NCBI GenBank assembly: GCA_017503545.1 | Contig: JAFVSW010000072.1 | Location: 1-40,539, forward strand | DNA length: 40,539 bases | Direction: 5' to 3' | Source of the DNA: Lentisphaeria bacterium | GTDB lineage: Bacteria > Verrucomicrobiota > Lentisphaeria > Victivallales > UBA1829 | Shown here: piece after piece, positions 40,539 to 40,539 of the stretch | How the letters are laid out: every line of letters starts with the position of its first letter | Numbering within the stretch: position 1 is the first letter of the stretch | Made by a program: the position numbers and the translations under genes | Notes under the pieces: generated by a model | The model's database searches: none | Told to the model about the DNA's origin: nothing | Seen by the model: only the letters and a program-made list of their open reading frames with translations

Positions 40539-40539
40539 A

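Noticed and set aside
1-40539. CRISPR arrays, rRNA and tRNA genes
   Set aside because: No regularly spaced short repeats, rRNA-like stretches or cloverleaf sequences were noticed on reading both strands. No dedicated tRNA search could be run.

Overview
The window looks like chromosome of a gut-type member of the Lentisphaerota (Victivallis-like). The reasons are the pseudopilins with FTL.E N-termini that lack the usual Gly before the cleavage site, the purine-rich Shine-Dalgarno sequences, and the mix of a type II secretion (T2SS) locus with an ECF sigma/anti-sigma pair and Met/Arg/Gly-rich periplasmic proteins. The taxon is inferred from family resemblance, without a database search.

Layout. 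1-112: tail of an IS110-type transposase. 280-8771 (+): a tightly packed run of a 6-phosphogluconolactonase-like protein, a large membrane-anchored protein with an ABC ATPase and ABC-2 permease, malic enzyme and panC, ending at a bidirectional terminator (8808-8847) shared with convergent purD (8870-10156, -). 10245-13692: an AT-rich island with five accessory genes, bounded by 25-nt direct repeats. 13664-27729 (-): Nudix, ECF sigma, anti-sigma, two periplasmic helical proteins, then T2SS genes L-M-C-D-E-F-G-H-I-J-K. 27802-29927 (-): flotillin and its NfeD/YuaF-like partner. 30136-33153: a second AT-rich module, flanked by two near-identical ~147-nt palindromic repeats and carrying a secreted PD-(D/E)XK-like protein and a membrane partner. 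33236-35550: an AAA/DUF4143 ATPase and a zeta-toxin-like kinase with a small partner. 35661-40172 (-): a seven-gene operon of unknown function with its own promoter, structured leader and terminator. 40254 to the end: a truncated unknown gene.

The T2SS locus is probably co-transcribed behind the ECF sigma factor. Each pseudopilin gene overlaps or abuts the next. The first island sits exactly at the 3' end of the gspK-like gene: the repeat encodes the protein's last residues, and the copy beside purD still reads RYLEWMFY-stop. This indicates that a 3.4-kb segment inserted between gspK and purD and re-created the gspK terminus. Nearly all its gene products carry export signals. Two of its genes look damaged or unusually decoded: one has an ATA start and one has an in-frame amber codon before a membrane anchor.

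The most notable regulatory signal is on the minus strand at 40172-39904. A near-consensus promoter is followed by a long nested stem and then by an intrinsic terminator whose 5' arm overlaps the nested stem. This is the layout of a transcription attenuator or riboswitch upstream of the seven unknown genes. A second nested-hairpin leader lies before the secreted nuclease-like gene (30439-30596).
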